The translations under genes and the position numbers were made by a program. Under the pieces are notes generated by a model that was given only the letters and a program-made list of their open reading frames with translations, searched no databases and was not told the origin of the DNA. This document shows positions 35,614 through 44,547 of a stretch of DNA of 64,000 nt, one piece after another. Origin of the DNA: Streptomyces hygroscopicus (GTDB taxonomy: Bacteria > Actinomycetota > Actinomycetes > Streptomycetales > Streptomycetaceae); assembly GCA_002021875.1 (NCBI GenBank), contig CP018627.1, positions 8,742,001 through 8,806,000 on the forward strand. The letters run 5' to 3'. Every line of letters begins with the position of its first letter. Position 1 is the stretch's first letter.

Positions 35614-36786
35614 TCACTGGCTCGCGAACTTCTTGCTGACGGCGTTGTAGACGCCCTTCGCTTCGGGGCCCAGGTGCGGGCCCGCCAGCCAGGTCGCGTT
35701 GGACGGGCCGATCGAGGTGTTGGACACCAGCGCGGGCTTGCCGTCCGCACCCTCGGCGACCCAGCCACCGCCGGAGGAACCCGCGGTCATGGTGCAGCCG
35801 ATGCGGTACATCGTGGGCTGCTTGGCGTCCAAGGAGAGCCGGCCCGGCTTGTCCGCGCACTGGTTCATCTTCTGGCCGTCGAACGGCGGGGCGGCCGGGT
35901 AGCCGGTGGCCGTGATCTCGTCGATGGACTTCACCGCCGGGGCGTTGAAGTCGACCGGCAGCGCGCCGCCCACCATCTCCTCGAGCGACTTGCCGCCGCT
36001 GACCTCCGGCTTCACATGCATCACCGCGAAGTCGTATGGAGCGCCCTTGCCGCCCACGGCCGCGCCCCTGTCGATCCACTGCGAGGAGGTCTGCGCCCAG
36101 TCGGCCCACCAGACACCCTTGGGAGCCAGCTCCTCCTTGGTGGCGTTCTCCAGCTCCGCCTGCGACTTGCCCGCGTCGTTGTAGGAGGGGACGAACATCA
36201 GGTTCTTGTACCAGCCGCCGCCCTTGCCCGCGTGGACGCAGTGGCCCGCCGTCCACACCAGGTTGGACTTGCCGGGGTGCGCCGGGTCCTCGACCACGGT
36301 CGCGGAGCAGACCATCGAACCCTCGGGGCCGTCGAAGAAGACCTTGCCCGCGTAGGGGACCTTGGAGCTGTACGGGCTGGTGACCTCCTTGGCCGGGACA
36401 GGCTGCGGATCGGGGTCGGTCACACCCTGGTCGTCCGCGATGTCGCTGTCGTCGACCGGCTTGTCGGGCTCCTGTGCGTCGCGCATCCGGTCCGGCTTCC
36501 ACAGACCCTTGATGATCGGGTTGATGAAGTCACCGGCCTCGCGCAGCCAGTCGTCCCGGTCCCACTTGTTCCAGGCACCGTTCTTCCACTGGTCCAGATC
36601 GATGCCGAGGTTCTTCAACTTGTCGTTGAGGTTGTCGGGCAGCTTGATGTCGTCCACGCCCTGCTCCGACGACGCGGTCGGCCTGGCGTCGGTGTTGTCG
36701 TCCGAGGAATCGCACGCGGTGGCGGTGAGCGCCAGAACCGAGGCTATGACGGCCACGGCCAGTGCGGGTCGGCGTGAGGATGGCAT
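35614..36786 (-). CDS. Trypsin-like serine protease, lipoprotein
   Basis: 390-aa secreted lipoprotein. The signal peptide has lipobox LTATAC, Cys at about 25. A disordered, acidic linker to residue 130 precedes the chymotrypsin-fold domain. The triad is visible as His in LVWTAGHCVHAG, Asp in GAPYDFAVMHV, and Ser in TMTAGSSGGGWVAE, with paired cysteines nearby. The domain is closer to bacterial trypsin-like V8-type proteases than to classical trypsins. A GGGGGAG ribosome site lies 8 bp before the ATG. It is anchored to the outer face of the membrane; the target is unknown. Convergent with hflX and divergent from the aminotransferase gene. Confidence 0.85.
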   Translation of the reverse strand: MPSSRRPALAVAVIASVLALTATACDSSDDNTDARPTASSEQGVDDIKLPDNLNDKLKNLGIDLDQWKNGAWNKWDRDDWLREAGDFINPIIKGLWKPDRMRDAQEPDKPVDDSDIADDQGVTDPDPQPVPAKEVTSPYSSKVPYAGKVFFDGPEGSMVCSATVVEDPAHPGKSNLVWTAGHCVHAGKGGGWYKNLMFVPSYNDAGKSQAELENATKEELAPKGVWWADWAQTSSQWIDRGAAVGGKGAPYDFAVMHVKPEVSGGKSLEEMVGGALPVDFNAPAVKSIDEITATGYPAAPPFDGQKMNQCADKPGRLSLDAKQPTMYRIGCTMTAGSSGGGWVAEGADGKPALVSNTSIGPSNATWLAGPHLGPEAKGVYNAVSKKFASQ

Positions 36787-37022
36787 GGGCGGAACTCCCC
36801 CTGAGGTACTGATCTGCTCTACGGCCTATCTGGAATTGTCATGCACCGCCCCGGCAATGGGGTGGTATCCCACTATGCCGGTGCCGCCTACGACGGCTGC
36901 GAGCGGGTCCTTGGTTCCCGGCCGCAAGGATCTTCGCTCAGCCCGTGATCCAGAGCGTCACGCGTCGTTGGTACGTACGGGGGACAGCCGGAGGGCGTTC
37001 AGCAGCAGGAGGACCGAGACTC

Positions 37023-38768
37023 GTGGCCGTGACCCAGCTCCCGCCGATGGCCCTGTCCGCCGTCTCCAACGACGGTGGCGCCACCCAGGGAATTCTGCGG
37101 CGCCAGGCGCTGCGTGAGTCGGCCGCCCGCACCTATGCCCGGGCGCTGCCCATCGTTCCGGTGCGCGCCCGGGGGATGACGGTCGAAGGGGCCGACGGCC
37201 GCCGTTATCTCGACTGCCTCTCCGGGGCCGGGGCGCTGGCCCTGGGGCACAACCACCCGGTGGTGCTGGACGCGATCCGGGCCGTTCTGGACTCGGAAGC
37301 GCCGCTGCAGGTCCTGGATTTGGCGACACCAGTCAAGGACGCCTTCACGGATGAGCTGTTCGCGACTCTTCCGCCCGGACTCGCCGCCCGCGCGCGGGTG
37401 CAGTTCTGCGGACCGGCGGGCACGGACGCGGTCGAGGCCGCGCTCAAGCTGGTGCGGATCGCCACGGGGCGCGATGGCCTGCTCGCCTTCTCCGGGGCCT
37501 ACCACGGGATGACGGCCGGTGCGCTGGCCGCCTCCGGCGGGGCCTCTGCGGCCGGGGTGCCCCGGCTGCCCTTTCCGTATGACTACCGCTGCCCGTTCGG
37601 GGTCGGCGGGGAGCGCGGTGCCGAACTCTCCGCGTGCTGGGCCGAGACGCTGCTCGACGACCCGAAGGGCGGGGTGCCCGACCCGGCCGGGATGATCCTC
37701 GAACCCGTACAGGGCGAGGGAGGGGTGATCCCGGCCCCGGACGGCTGGCTGCGCCGGATGCGCGAGATCACCGCGGCCCGCTCCATCCCGCTCATCGCGG
37801 ACGAGGTGCAGACCGGCGTCGGGCGCACCGGGGCCTTCTGGGCGGTCGACCACAGCGGGGTGGTGCCCGATGTGATGGTGCTCTCGAAGGCCATCGGTGG
37901 CGGCCTGCCGCTGGCCGTCGTGGTCTACCGGGAGGAGCTCGACATTTGGACCCCCGGAGCCCACGCGGGCACCTTCCGCGGCAACCAGCTGGCGATGGCC
38001 GCGGGCACGGCCACCCTCGCGTACGTCCGGGAGAACCACCTCTCCCAGCGGGCGGCGGTCGTCGGCCGACGGATGCTGGAGCGGCTGCGCCGATTCGCCG
38101 CCGGGCGCCCGCAGATCGGGGAGGTACGCGGCCGCGGCCTCATGATCGGCCTGGAACTGGTCGCCCCGGAGACCGGGCCCATCGCGGAGACGGGACCCAT
38201 CGCGGAGACGGGACCCATCGCAGAGGCGGGGGCCATGGCGGAGGCCGGGCAGGCCGGGGGCGCAGCGCGGGTCGGGCCCGCAGCGCGGGTCGGGCCTGTC
38301 GCGGACGCAGCCTGGGAGGGGGCCCCGGGCGGCGCAACCCCGTACGGGGCATCCCAGAGCGAGGTGGCCCTGGACGAAGTGACCCCGTGCGAAGGAGCCT
38401 GGCTGACGGGCGCCAAGGGCGAGGGCGCGCGCGGAGCCCTGGGCGGGGGTGTGCGCCAAACCCCGGGCGGGGAAGCGTCGTACGCCGGTGTCGCGCGTAC
38501 GGCCGCTCCGCCTGCCGCTCCCGCGCTCGCGGCGGCGGTCCAGCAGGAGTGCCTGCGGCGCGGGCTCATCGTCGAACTCGGCGGACGCCACAACGCGGTG
38601 ATCCGCCTCCTCCCTCCACTCACCATCACCGACGAGCAGACAGAGGCCGTTCTGGACCGGCTAGCCGACGCCCTGGACGCGGCGATCAGCACCTCCGGAA
38701 CCCGCTCCGGTGGACTCCCGCCCGCCGCTGCCCCGTTCGCCCCACCGTCCGCCGGAAACCGACGCTGA
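37023..38768 (+). CDS. PLP aminotransferase (diaminobutyrate/ornithine class), with repeat insertion
   Basis: 581-aa class III aminotransferase resembling 2,4-diaminobutyrate:2-oxoglutarate transaminases such as RhbA and PvdH. PLP-binding Lys lies in VMVLSKAIGGGLPLAVVVY; other marks are CGPAGTDAVEAALKL, SGAYHGMTAGALAASG, ILEPVQGEGGV and DEVQTGVGRTG. A C-terminal VELGGRHNAVIRLLPPLTIT is characteristic of DABA aminotransferases. About 117 residues (about 383-500) are inserted between the large and small domains, rich in Gly/Ala and built on 18-bp DNA repeats. The GTG start has AGGAGG 10 bp upstream. It is the first gene of a three-gene NIS siderophore-like group; DABA could supply a diamine building block. 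Confidence 0.82.
   Translation: MAVTQLPPMALSAVSNDGGATQGILRRQALRESAARTYARALPIVPVRARGMTVEGADGRRYLDCLSGAGALALGHNHPVVLDAIRAVLDSEAPLQVLDLATPVKDAFTDELFATLPPGLAARARVQFCGPAGTDAVEAALKLVRIATGRDGLLAFSGAYHGMTAGALAASGGASAAGVPRLPFPYDYRCPFGVGGERGAELSACWAETLLDDPKGGVPDPAGMILEPVQGEGGVIPAPDGWLRRMREITAARSIPLIADEVQTGVGRTGAFWAVDHSGVVPDVMVLSKAIGGGLPLAVVVYREELDIWTPGAHAGTFRGNQLAMAAGTATLAYVRENHLSQRAAVVGRRMLERLRRFAAGRPQIGEVRGRGLMIGLELVAPETGPIAETGPIAETGPIAEAGAMAEAGQAGGAARVGPAARVGPVADAAWEGAPGGATPYGASQSEVALDEVTPCEGAWLTGAKGEGARGALGGGVRQTPGGEASYAGVARTAAPPAAPALAAAVQQECLRRGLIVELGGRHNAVIRLLPPLTITDEQTEAVLDRLADALDAAISTSGTRSGGLPPAAAPFAPPSAGNRR
38170..38241 (+). repeat. 18-bp tandem repeat inside the aminotransferase gene
   Basis: Four 18-bp units, three near-identical (GAGACGGGACCCATCGCG type) and one diverged, encode ETGPIA x3 then EAGAMA. 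A second 18-bp pair, GCAGCGCGGGTCGGGCCC then a one-base variant, lies at 38262-38297. The unit length keeps the frame. Confidence 0.85.
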
Positions 38769-38867
38769 CGTGCCCCGCACCGTACGACCGCACCGCCATC
38801 GCACCACCGAAGGAGGCAGGCGCCGGGCCCAGGACGTGAACGCCGTGATGCCCGCGCCACACCCACC

Positions 38868-41357
38868 ATGCCGCACACCCCCGGGGGAGCCCCCTTGTCT
38901 CCCCGACCGCAGCCCGTGCCCGGCGCCCTGACCGACTCCGGCGAATCCGCCCACCCCGGCCCCCCGCCGCCCCTCCCGTACCCGCCCCACACGGCGCCTC
39001 CCCCGGCCGGGACGACCAGACCGCCCGCCCCACCCGTCCCACCCGCAGCGGTCCCGACGGTTAGGGCACCGTCCACCGCCATGACGGCCGCCGGAGACCA
39101 GGCGGAGCCCCCAGCACCGCGACCAACCCTCGCTGCGGCGCCACCACCCCTGGCGGCAGTGCCACCCCGGTCGGCGGTGCCATCACCGGCGGCGGTAGGG
39201 CCACTTCCCCCGGCGGCGGTGCCACCATCCCCGGCCACGGTGCCACCATCCCCGGCGGCGGTGCCACCGTCCCCGGCGGCGGTGCCACCGTCCCCGGCGG
39301 CGGTGCCGCCACGCTCTGCGGTGGAGCCACTGCCCCTGGCAGGGTCGCCCGCCACGGCGCCGCTCGTCAGCGCGGCGGAAGCGAGTCCGGAAGCGAGAGC
39401 ACCCCGGCCCTCCGTCCCAGAGCCATTGGCGGAGGAGCCGTCCGTGCCGCAACTGCCCACCCAGGGGCTGCCCCTCCCCGCGATGGCCGTCCCTCGGCAG
39501 GACCGCGACAGCCATGAAGCGCCCGCCGACCGTGCCCGTGTGGTCGGCGTGGATCCACTCGACGACCCCGACCCGCAGATCGCGGCCGATGGTGCGGCCG
39601 TCGAGAACCTGCTGCGCTGCTGGGTACGGGAGAGCGGCCTCGCGCACCCCGATGGGGACACCCTGCGTATCCCGCTCGCCGCCAGCGGAACCGTCCTCCT
39701 CGTCCCGGTGCGCTATTGGTCGCCCACCGGCTGGCACCGCTTCGGCCCGCCGCTGCTGGAGCACGGCCCCCACGACGCGCCCGCCGTCGGGGCGGTCACC
39801 CTCGCGGCCCTCCTCACCCGCGAGGCGGCCTACAGCGCACGGCGGGACGACCCCGACGCGGACGCCACCGAACTCGTCGGCCGTGTCGCGGACTCCGTAC
39901 GACGCACCGCCCTCTTCCTCGCCCACCGCCGTGCGGCGCCCGCCGATCCCGGCACGAGCACCCCGTTTCTCAACGCGGAGCAGTCCCTCCTCTTCGGTCA
40001 CCCCCTGCATCCCACGCCGAAGAGCCGCGAGGGCCTCTCCGACAGCGAATCCACCGTCTGCTCACCGGAATCGCGTGGCTCCTTCTCCCTTCACTGGATC
40101 GCGGTCGCCCGGTCCGTGCTGGCCTGCGAGTCGGCCTGGACGGAGCGCGGCCGGACCGTGCCCGCCGAGCGGCTCGCCCTCTCCCTGGCGGGCAGCGGCC
40201 TCCAACTGCCGGACGGGACCGTCCCCTTGCCGCTGCATCCCTGGCAGGCTCGCGAGATCCGGCACCGTCCGGACGCAGCCGCGCTCTTCGACTCCGGCCT
40301 GTTGCACGACCTCGGGCCGTCCGGCGGACACTGGCACCCCACCTCCTCGGTCCGCACCGTCTACCGGCCCGGCGCTCCTGCCATGCTGAAACTCTCCCTC
40401 GCTCTGCGGATCACCAACTCCCGTCGTGAGAACCTCCGTAAGGAACTCCGCCGCGGTGTCGAGGTGCACCGGCTGCTCCGCAGCGGACTTGCCGAGCAGT
40501 GGCGGGCGGCCTTCCCCGGATTCCCGGGCTTCGACATCGTCCGTGACCCGGCCTGGCTGGCCGTCGATGGACCGGATGGCGAACCCGTTTCCGGCCTCGA
40601 CGTCGTCATCCGGCACAATCCGTTCGGCCCCGGCGACGACGCCGTCTGCGTCGCCGGACTCCTCGCGTTGCGCCCCTGGCGCGGACAGCCCGTGATGCGC
40701 TCCCGTCTCGCCCACCTCGTCGCCCGGCTCGCCGCTCGCACCGGCCGTTCCACCGCGGCCGTCGGCGCGGAGTGGTTCCTGCGCTATCTGCACACGGTCG
40801 TACGCCCCGTTCTCTGGCTGGACGGAGAAGCCGGTATCGCGCTCGAGGCGCACCAGCAGAACACCCTGGTGCTGCTGGACCCCGACGGCTGGCCGATCGG
40901 CGGCCGCTACCGGGACAACCAGGGCTACTACTTCCGCGCGTCCCGGCACGCCGAACTCCAGCGCCGGCTGCCCGGTATCGGCGGCCGCAGCGACACCTTC
41001 GTCCCCGACGAGGTCACCGACGAGCGGTTCGCCTACTACCTGGGTGTCAACAACGTCCTCGGAATGATCGGCGCCTTCGGGTCCCAGCGACTCGTCGACG
41101 AGCGCGTCCTGCTGGCCGCGTTCCGCCGCTTTCTCACCGAGGCCGCGTCCGGCCCCGGCAGGACCCGCTCACCGCTTCCCGCCCGGCTCCTGGAGACGCC
41201 CACTCTGCGCTGCAAGGCCAACCTGCTCACGCGGCTGCGCGGCCTGGACGAACTCGTGGGACCAGTGGACACCCAGTCCGTCTATGTGACCATCGCCAAC
41301 CCCCTCGTCACTTCTGTCTCTCCTTACGGCATCCCAGCTGTCACCCCCATGGCTTGA
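38868..41357 (+). CDS. IucA/IucC-family NIS siderophore synthetase with Pro/Ala-rich N-terminal extension
   Basis: 829-aa NIS synthetase. The ATP-grasp-like core begins near residue 240 and includes LLFGHPLHPTPKSREG, PLHPWQAREIRH, KLSLALRITNSRREN and EAHQQNTLVLLDPDG, all typical of IucA/IucC enzymes that adenylate citrate or succinate-type carboxylates and couple them to amines. The first 230 residues are a disordered Pro/Ala-rich extension, with five 7-residue AVPPSPA-type units. The start is uncertain: the ATG has no ribosome site, while an in-frame TTG at 38895 has GGGGGAG 6 bp upstream. Member of the NIS trio. Usual family length is about 600 aa. Confidence 0.85.
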   Translation: MPHTPGGAPLSPRPQPVPGALTDSGESAHPGPPPPLPYPPHTAPPPAGTTRPPAPPVPPAAVPTVRAPSTAMTAAGDQAEPPAPRPTLAAAPPPLAAVPPRSAVPSPAAVGPLPPAAVPPSPATVPPSPAAVPPSPAAVPPSPAAVPPRSAVEPLPLAGSPATAPLVSAAEASPEARAPRPSVPEPLAEEPSVPQLPTQGLPLPAMAVPRQDRDSHEAPADRARVVGVDPLDDPDPQIAADGAAVENLLRCWVRESGLAHPDGDTLRIPLAASGTVLLVPVRYWSPTGWHRFGPPLLEHGPHDAPAVGAVTLAALLTREAAYSARRDDPDADATELVGRVADSVRRTALFLAHRRAAPADPGTSTPFLNAEQSLLFGHPLHPTPKSREGLSDSESTVCSPESRGSFSLHWIAVARSVLACESAWTERGRTVPAERLALSLAGSGLQLPDGTVPLPLHPWQAREIRHRPDAAALFDSGLLHDLGPSGGHWHPTSSVRTVYRPGAPAMLKLSLALRITNSRRENLRKELRRGVEVHRLLRSGLAEQWRAAFPGFPGFDIVRDPAWLAVDGPDGEPVSGLDVVIRHNPFGPGDDAVCVAGLLALRPWRGQPVMRSRLAHLVARLAARTGRSTAAVGAEWFLRYLHTVVRPVLWLDGEAGIALEAHQQNTLVLLDPDGWPIGGRYRDNQGYYFRASRHAELQRRLPGIGGRSDTFVPDEVTDERFAYYLGVNNVLGMIGAFGSQRLVDERVLLAAFRRFLTEAASGPGRTRSPLPARLLETPTLRCKANLLTRLRGLDELVGPVDTQSVYVTIANPLVTSVSPYGIPAVTPMA
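39211..39315 (+). repeat. 21-bp tandem repeats encoding Pro/Ala units in the NIS synthetase
   Basis: Five consecutive 21-bp units of the type CGGCGGCGGTGCCACCGTCC plus C, with few mismatches. Two middle copies are identical. Each encodes a 7-residue PAAVPPS-type unit. Confidence 0.85.
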
Positions 41358-41434
41358 CTCCGCGACCCGCGATCACGCCCCTCACCCCCACATCCCTCAC
41401 GACGTGTCGAGCCCCCTGAGAGGAGAGCGTCGCC

Positions 41435-42133
41435 GTGCCGCACACCGACTCAAGTACGAGCTCCAGCACCGACGACACCATCGACATGCGGCTGCGCCAG
41501 GAAGAGGACATCGCACGACTCATCGGCCTGGACGCCACCGGACGGGAGGCCGACGGCCGGGCGGATCTGCTCGACCACATCGTCGAATGGCGGCCCACCA
41601 GCACCCCGTTGGGCACCTTCCAGCTCGTCCCGGTCCGCATCGGGCGCGATCTGCGGCTCATCGCCCAATGGATGAACGACCCCTCCGTCGCCGCCTTCTG
41701 GGAGCTCGACGGCCCCGATGAGACCACCGCGAGCCACCTCGGGGATCAGCTCGACGGCGATGGCCGCAGCGTGCCCTGTCTGGGCGTCCTGGACGGCGCC
41801 CCGATGAGCTATTGGGAGGTGTACCGCGCCGATCTGGACCCGCTCGCGCGGTACTACCCGGCCCGGCCGCACGACACGGGTATCCACCTGCTCATCGGCC
41901 GGGTCGGCGATCGTGGCCGTGGCCTGGGGACGATCCTGCTCCGCGCCGCCGCCGACCTCGTCCTCGAGCACCGTCCGTCCTGCACCCGGGTCGTGGCCGA
42001 ACCGGACCTTCGCAACACCCCCTCCGTCGCCGCCTTCCTCGGCGCCGGATTCCGCTTCTCCGCGGAAGTCGAACTCCCCGGCAAACGCGCCGCGCTGATG
42101 CTGCGCGACCGTGCCCTGAGACACGTCCTGTGA
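41435..42133 (+). CDS. GNAT-family siderophore-type acyltransferase
   Basis: 232-aa GNAT acetyltransferase of the IucB/AlcB-like (Acetyltransf_8) type. After a 20-residue disordered start, the region LVPVRIGRDLRLIAQWMNDPSVAAFWELDG is family-typical, as is PMSYWEVYRADLDPLARYYPARPHDTGIHLLIG. The acetyl-CoA loop is GDRGRGLGTILLRAAADLV. These enzymes acylate amino or N-hydroxyamino groups in hydroxamate siderophores. The GTG start has AGAGGAGAG 6 bp upstream. It is the third gene of the NIS trio and follows the synthetase by 77 bp. No N-hydroxylase is adjacent, so the acceptor may be a plain amine. Confidence 0.83.
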   Translation: MPHTDSSTSSSTDDTIDMRLRQEEDIARLIGLDATGREADGRADLLDHIVEWRPTSTPLGTFQLVPVRIGRDLRLIAQWMNDPSVAAFWELDGPDETTASHLGDQLDGDGRSVPCLGVLDGAPMSYWEVYRADLDPLARYYPARPHDTGIHLLIGRVGDRGRGLGTILLRAAADLVLEHRPSCTRVVAEPDLRNTPSVAAFLGAGFRFSAEVELPGKRAALMLRDRALRHVL

Positions 42134-42370
42134 TCCTCCGCAACCATCCGTGCCCCCGGTGATGTGCCTGCTTCGATGCGAGACTTCACTGTTGATACAC
42201 CGCTCGCCCGGTCCCGGTTCCCACGCAGCGAGGACGGCCGTCCCACGAAAGCGGGGTCCGTCCGTCCCAGGAGACGGGGATCCGCCCGAGCCCCGCGCTC
42301 GCCGAAACCGTCCGTCACCGACCACACCGACGGGAGTGATGTCGGTGCCGCCCCGTAGGCTGGCAGCCCT

Positions 42371-44371
42371 ATGACTGAATCGTCCTCGCCTCCACTCGCC
42401 GATCTGCTGCAGGCCGCCGTAACCACCGTCGGCGGCACCGAGCGCCCTGGTCAGACCGCCATGGCCCAAGCCGTGGCGGAGGCGATCGACGACAGCTCCC
42501 ACCTGCTGGTTCAGGCCGGGACCGGCACCGGGAAGTCCCTCGGCTATCTGGTGCCCGCCCTCGCCCACGGCGAGCGTGTCGTCGTCGCCACGGCGACCCT
42601 CGCCCTGCAGCGGCAGCTCGTCGAGCGAGACCTGCCCCGCACCGTGGAGGCCCTGCACCCGCTGCTGCGCCGCCGCCCCGAGTTCGCCATGCTCAAGGGC
42701 CGCTCCAACTATCTGTGCCTGCACCGGCTCCACGAGGGCGTCCCGCAGGAGGACGCCGATGAAGCCGGCCTTTTCGACCCGTTCGAGGCCGCCACGCCCA
42801 CCAGCAAGCTCGGCAAGGACCTGCTGCGGTTGCGCGACTGGTCGGACGAGACCGAGACGGGCGATCGGGACGATCTGAGCCCCGGTGTCTCGGACCGCGC
42901 CTGGTCCCAGGTGTCGGTCACCTCCCGGGAGTGCCTCGGCGCGTCCAAATGCGCCTATGGCGCGGAGTGCTTCGCCGAGGCCGCCCGCGAGCGGGCCAAG
43001 CTCGCCGACGTCGTCGTCACCAATCACGCGCTGCTCGCCATCGACGCCATCGAGGGCGCCCCCGTGCTGCCCAGCCATGAGGTGCTGATCGTCGACGAGG
43101 CTCATGAGCTGGTCTCCCGGGTCACCGGCGTCGCCAGCGGGGAGCTCACCCCCGGCCAGGTCAACCGCGCCGTGCGGCGTGCCGCGAAGCTGGTCAACGA
43201 GCAGGCGGCAGACGCCCTCCAGACCGCCTCGGAGGGCTTCGAGCGGCTGATGGAGCTCGCGCTGCCCGGCCGCCTCGAGAAGATCCCCGAGGACCTCGGC
43301 TATGCACTGATGGCGCTGCGTGACGCGGCCCGCACGGTGATCTCGGCGCTCGGCGCCACGCGGGACGCCTCGGTCAAGGACGAGGACGCGATCCGCAAGC
43401 AGGCCCTGGGCTCCGTGGAGAACATCCACCAGGTGGCCGAGCGGATCGTCGAGGGCTCCGAGTACGACGTGGTCTGGTACGAGCGGCACGACCGCTTCGG
43501 CGCCTCGCTGCGGGTCGCCCCGCTCTCCGTGTCGGGGCTGCTGCGCGAGAAGCTGTTCGAGGACCGGTCCGTCGTCCTCACCTCCGCCACGCTCAAGCTG
43601 GGCGGGGATTTCAACGGGGTGGCGGCCTCACTCGGTCTCGCCCCGGAGAGCCAGCAGGATCCGGAGGGCGGGGAGGAGACCGCGCCGCGCTGGCAGGGCC
43701 TCGACGTCGGCTCGCCGTTCGACTACTCGAAGCAGGGGATCCTCTACGTCGCCAAGCATCTCGCCCAGCCCGGCCGCGACGGCAGCCGCGCCGATATGCT
43801 CGATGAGCTCGCCGAGCTGGTCGAGGCCGCGGGCGGTCGCACACTCGGGCTGTTCTCGTCCATGCGTGCCGCCCAGGCGGCCGCGGAGGAGCTGCGCGGG
43901 CGTCTCGATGCGCCCATCCTCCTCCAGGGCGAGGAGACGCTGGGCGAGCTGATCCGTGCCTTCGCCGCCGATGCCCGGACCTGCCTGTTCGGCACGCTGT
44001 CCCTCTGGCAGGGCGTCGATGTGCCGGGGCCCAGCTGTCAGTTGGTGGTGATGGACCGGGTGCCCTTCCCCCGCCCCGACGACCCTCTGATGAGTGCCCG
44101 CCAGAAGGCGGTGGAGGAGGCCGGGGGTAATGGCTTCATGGCCGTCGCCGCGACCCATGCCGCGCTGCTGATGGCGCAGGGCGCGGGCCGGCTCGTGCGC
44201 GCTTCGGACGACCGGGGGATCGTCGCCGTCCTGGATCCGCGGGTCGAGCGGGCCCGCTACGGCTCGTTCCTCCGTAAGTCCATGCCGGACTTCTGGTACA
44301 CGACCGACCGCAACCAGGTGCGCCGCTCGCTGGCCGCCATCGACGCGGCGGCCAAGGCCCAGGGGGCCTAG
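42371..44371 (+). CDS. dinG: DinG-type ATP-dependent DNA helicase
   Basis: 666-aa XPD/DinG-family superfamily-2 helicase. Walker A is LVQAGTGTGKS (about 45-55); the DEAH box is VLIVDEAHEL. The four cysteines for the iron-sulfur cluster are Cys116 in NYLCLHR, and Cys188, Cys194 and Cys200 in ECLGASKCAYGAECF. Motif VI is GAGRLVRASDDRG. Such helicases unwind 5'-3', resolve R-loops and D-loops, and in many bacteria respond to DNA damage. I see no LexA box in the 237 bp upstream. TAGGCT ends nine bases before the ATG. It converges on lexA with a terminator between. Confidence 0.92.
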   Translation: MTESSSPPLADLLQAAVTTVGGTERPGQTAMAQAVAEAIDDSSHLLVQAGTGTGKSLGYLVPALAHGERVVVATATLALQRQLVERDLPRTVEALHPLLRRRPEFAMLKGRSNYLCLHRLHEGVPQEDADEAGLFDPFEAATPTSKLGKDLLRLRDWSDETETGDRDDLSPGVSDRAWSQVSVTSRECLGASKCAYGAECFAEAARERAKLADVVVTNHALLAIDAIEGAPVLPSHEVLIVDEAHELVSRVTGVASGELTPGQVNRAVRRAAKLVNEQAADALQTASEGFERLMELALPGRLEKIPEDLGYALMALRDAARTVISALGATRDASVKDEDAIRKQALGSVENIHQVAERIVEGSEYDVVWYERHDRFGASLRVAPLSVSGLLREKLFEDRSVVLTSATLKLGGDFNGVAASLGLAPESQQDPEGGEETAPRWQGLDVGSPFDYSKQGILYVAKHLAQPGRDGSRADMLDELAELVEAAGGRTLGLFSSMRAAQAAAEELRGRLDAPILLQGEETLGELIRAFAADARTCLFGTLSLWQGVDVPGPSCQLVVMDRVPFPRPDDPLMSARQKAVEEAGGNGFMAVAATHAALLMAQGAGRLVRASDDRGIVAVLDPRVERARYGSFLRKSMPDFWYTTDRNQVRRSLAAIDAAAKAQGA

Positions 44372-44472
44372 CGGGCCAAGGACCGGGCGGCCGGCGGGGC
44401 GTCGCGCCCCAAGGCCGCCACGGTCGCCACATGCGACAGGGCGGCCCGCCCCGATGGTCGGCACATACAGCA

Positions 44473-44506
44473 GGGCCCCGGAACCGGCGCAGTGGTCCCG
44501 GGGCCC
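44473..44506. terminator. Hairpin terminator between dinG and lexA
   Basis: GGGCCCCGG-A-ACC (44473-44485) pairs with GGT-C-CCGGGGCCC (44494-44506), 12 of 13 pairs, in the convergent dinG/lexA gap. Confidence 0.75.
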
Positions 44507-44547
44507 GGTCGTGGGGCACGCTCAGGGCGCACCTCGATCCGGTGCGC

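Noticed and set aside
36787..37022. Iron-box (DmdR/Fur-type) upstream of the NIS trio
   Set aside because: No TTAGGTTAG-like inverted repeat was seen, so iron control of the trio is unsupported by sequence.
42164..42358. Short ORF MPASMRDFTVDTPLARS between the acyltransferase and dinG
   Set aside because: No family, no ribosome site, Arg/Pro-rich end; cannot be supported as a gene.
42134..42370. LexA box upstream of dinG
   Set aside because: No CGAAC-N4-GTTCG-like site was found despite DinG being SOS-controlled in some bacteria.
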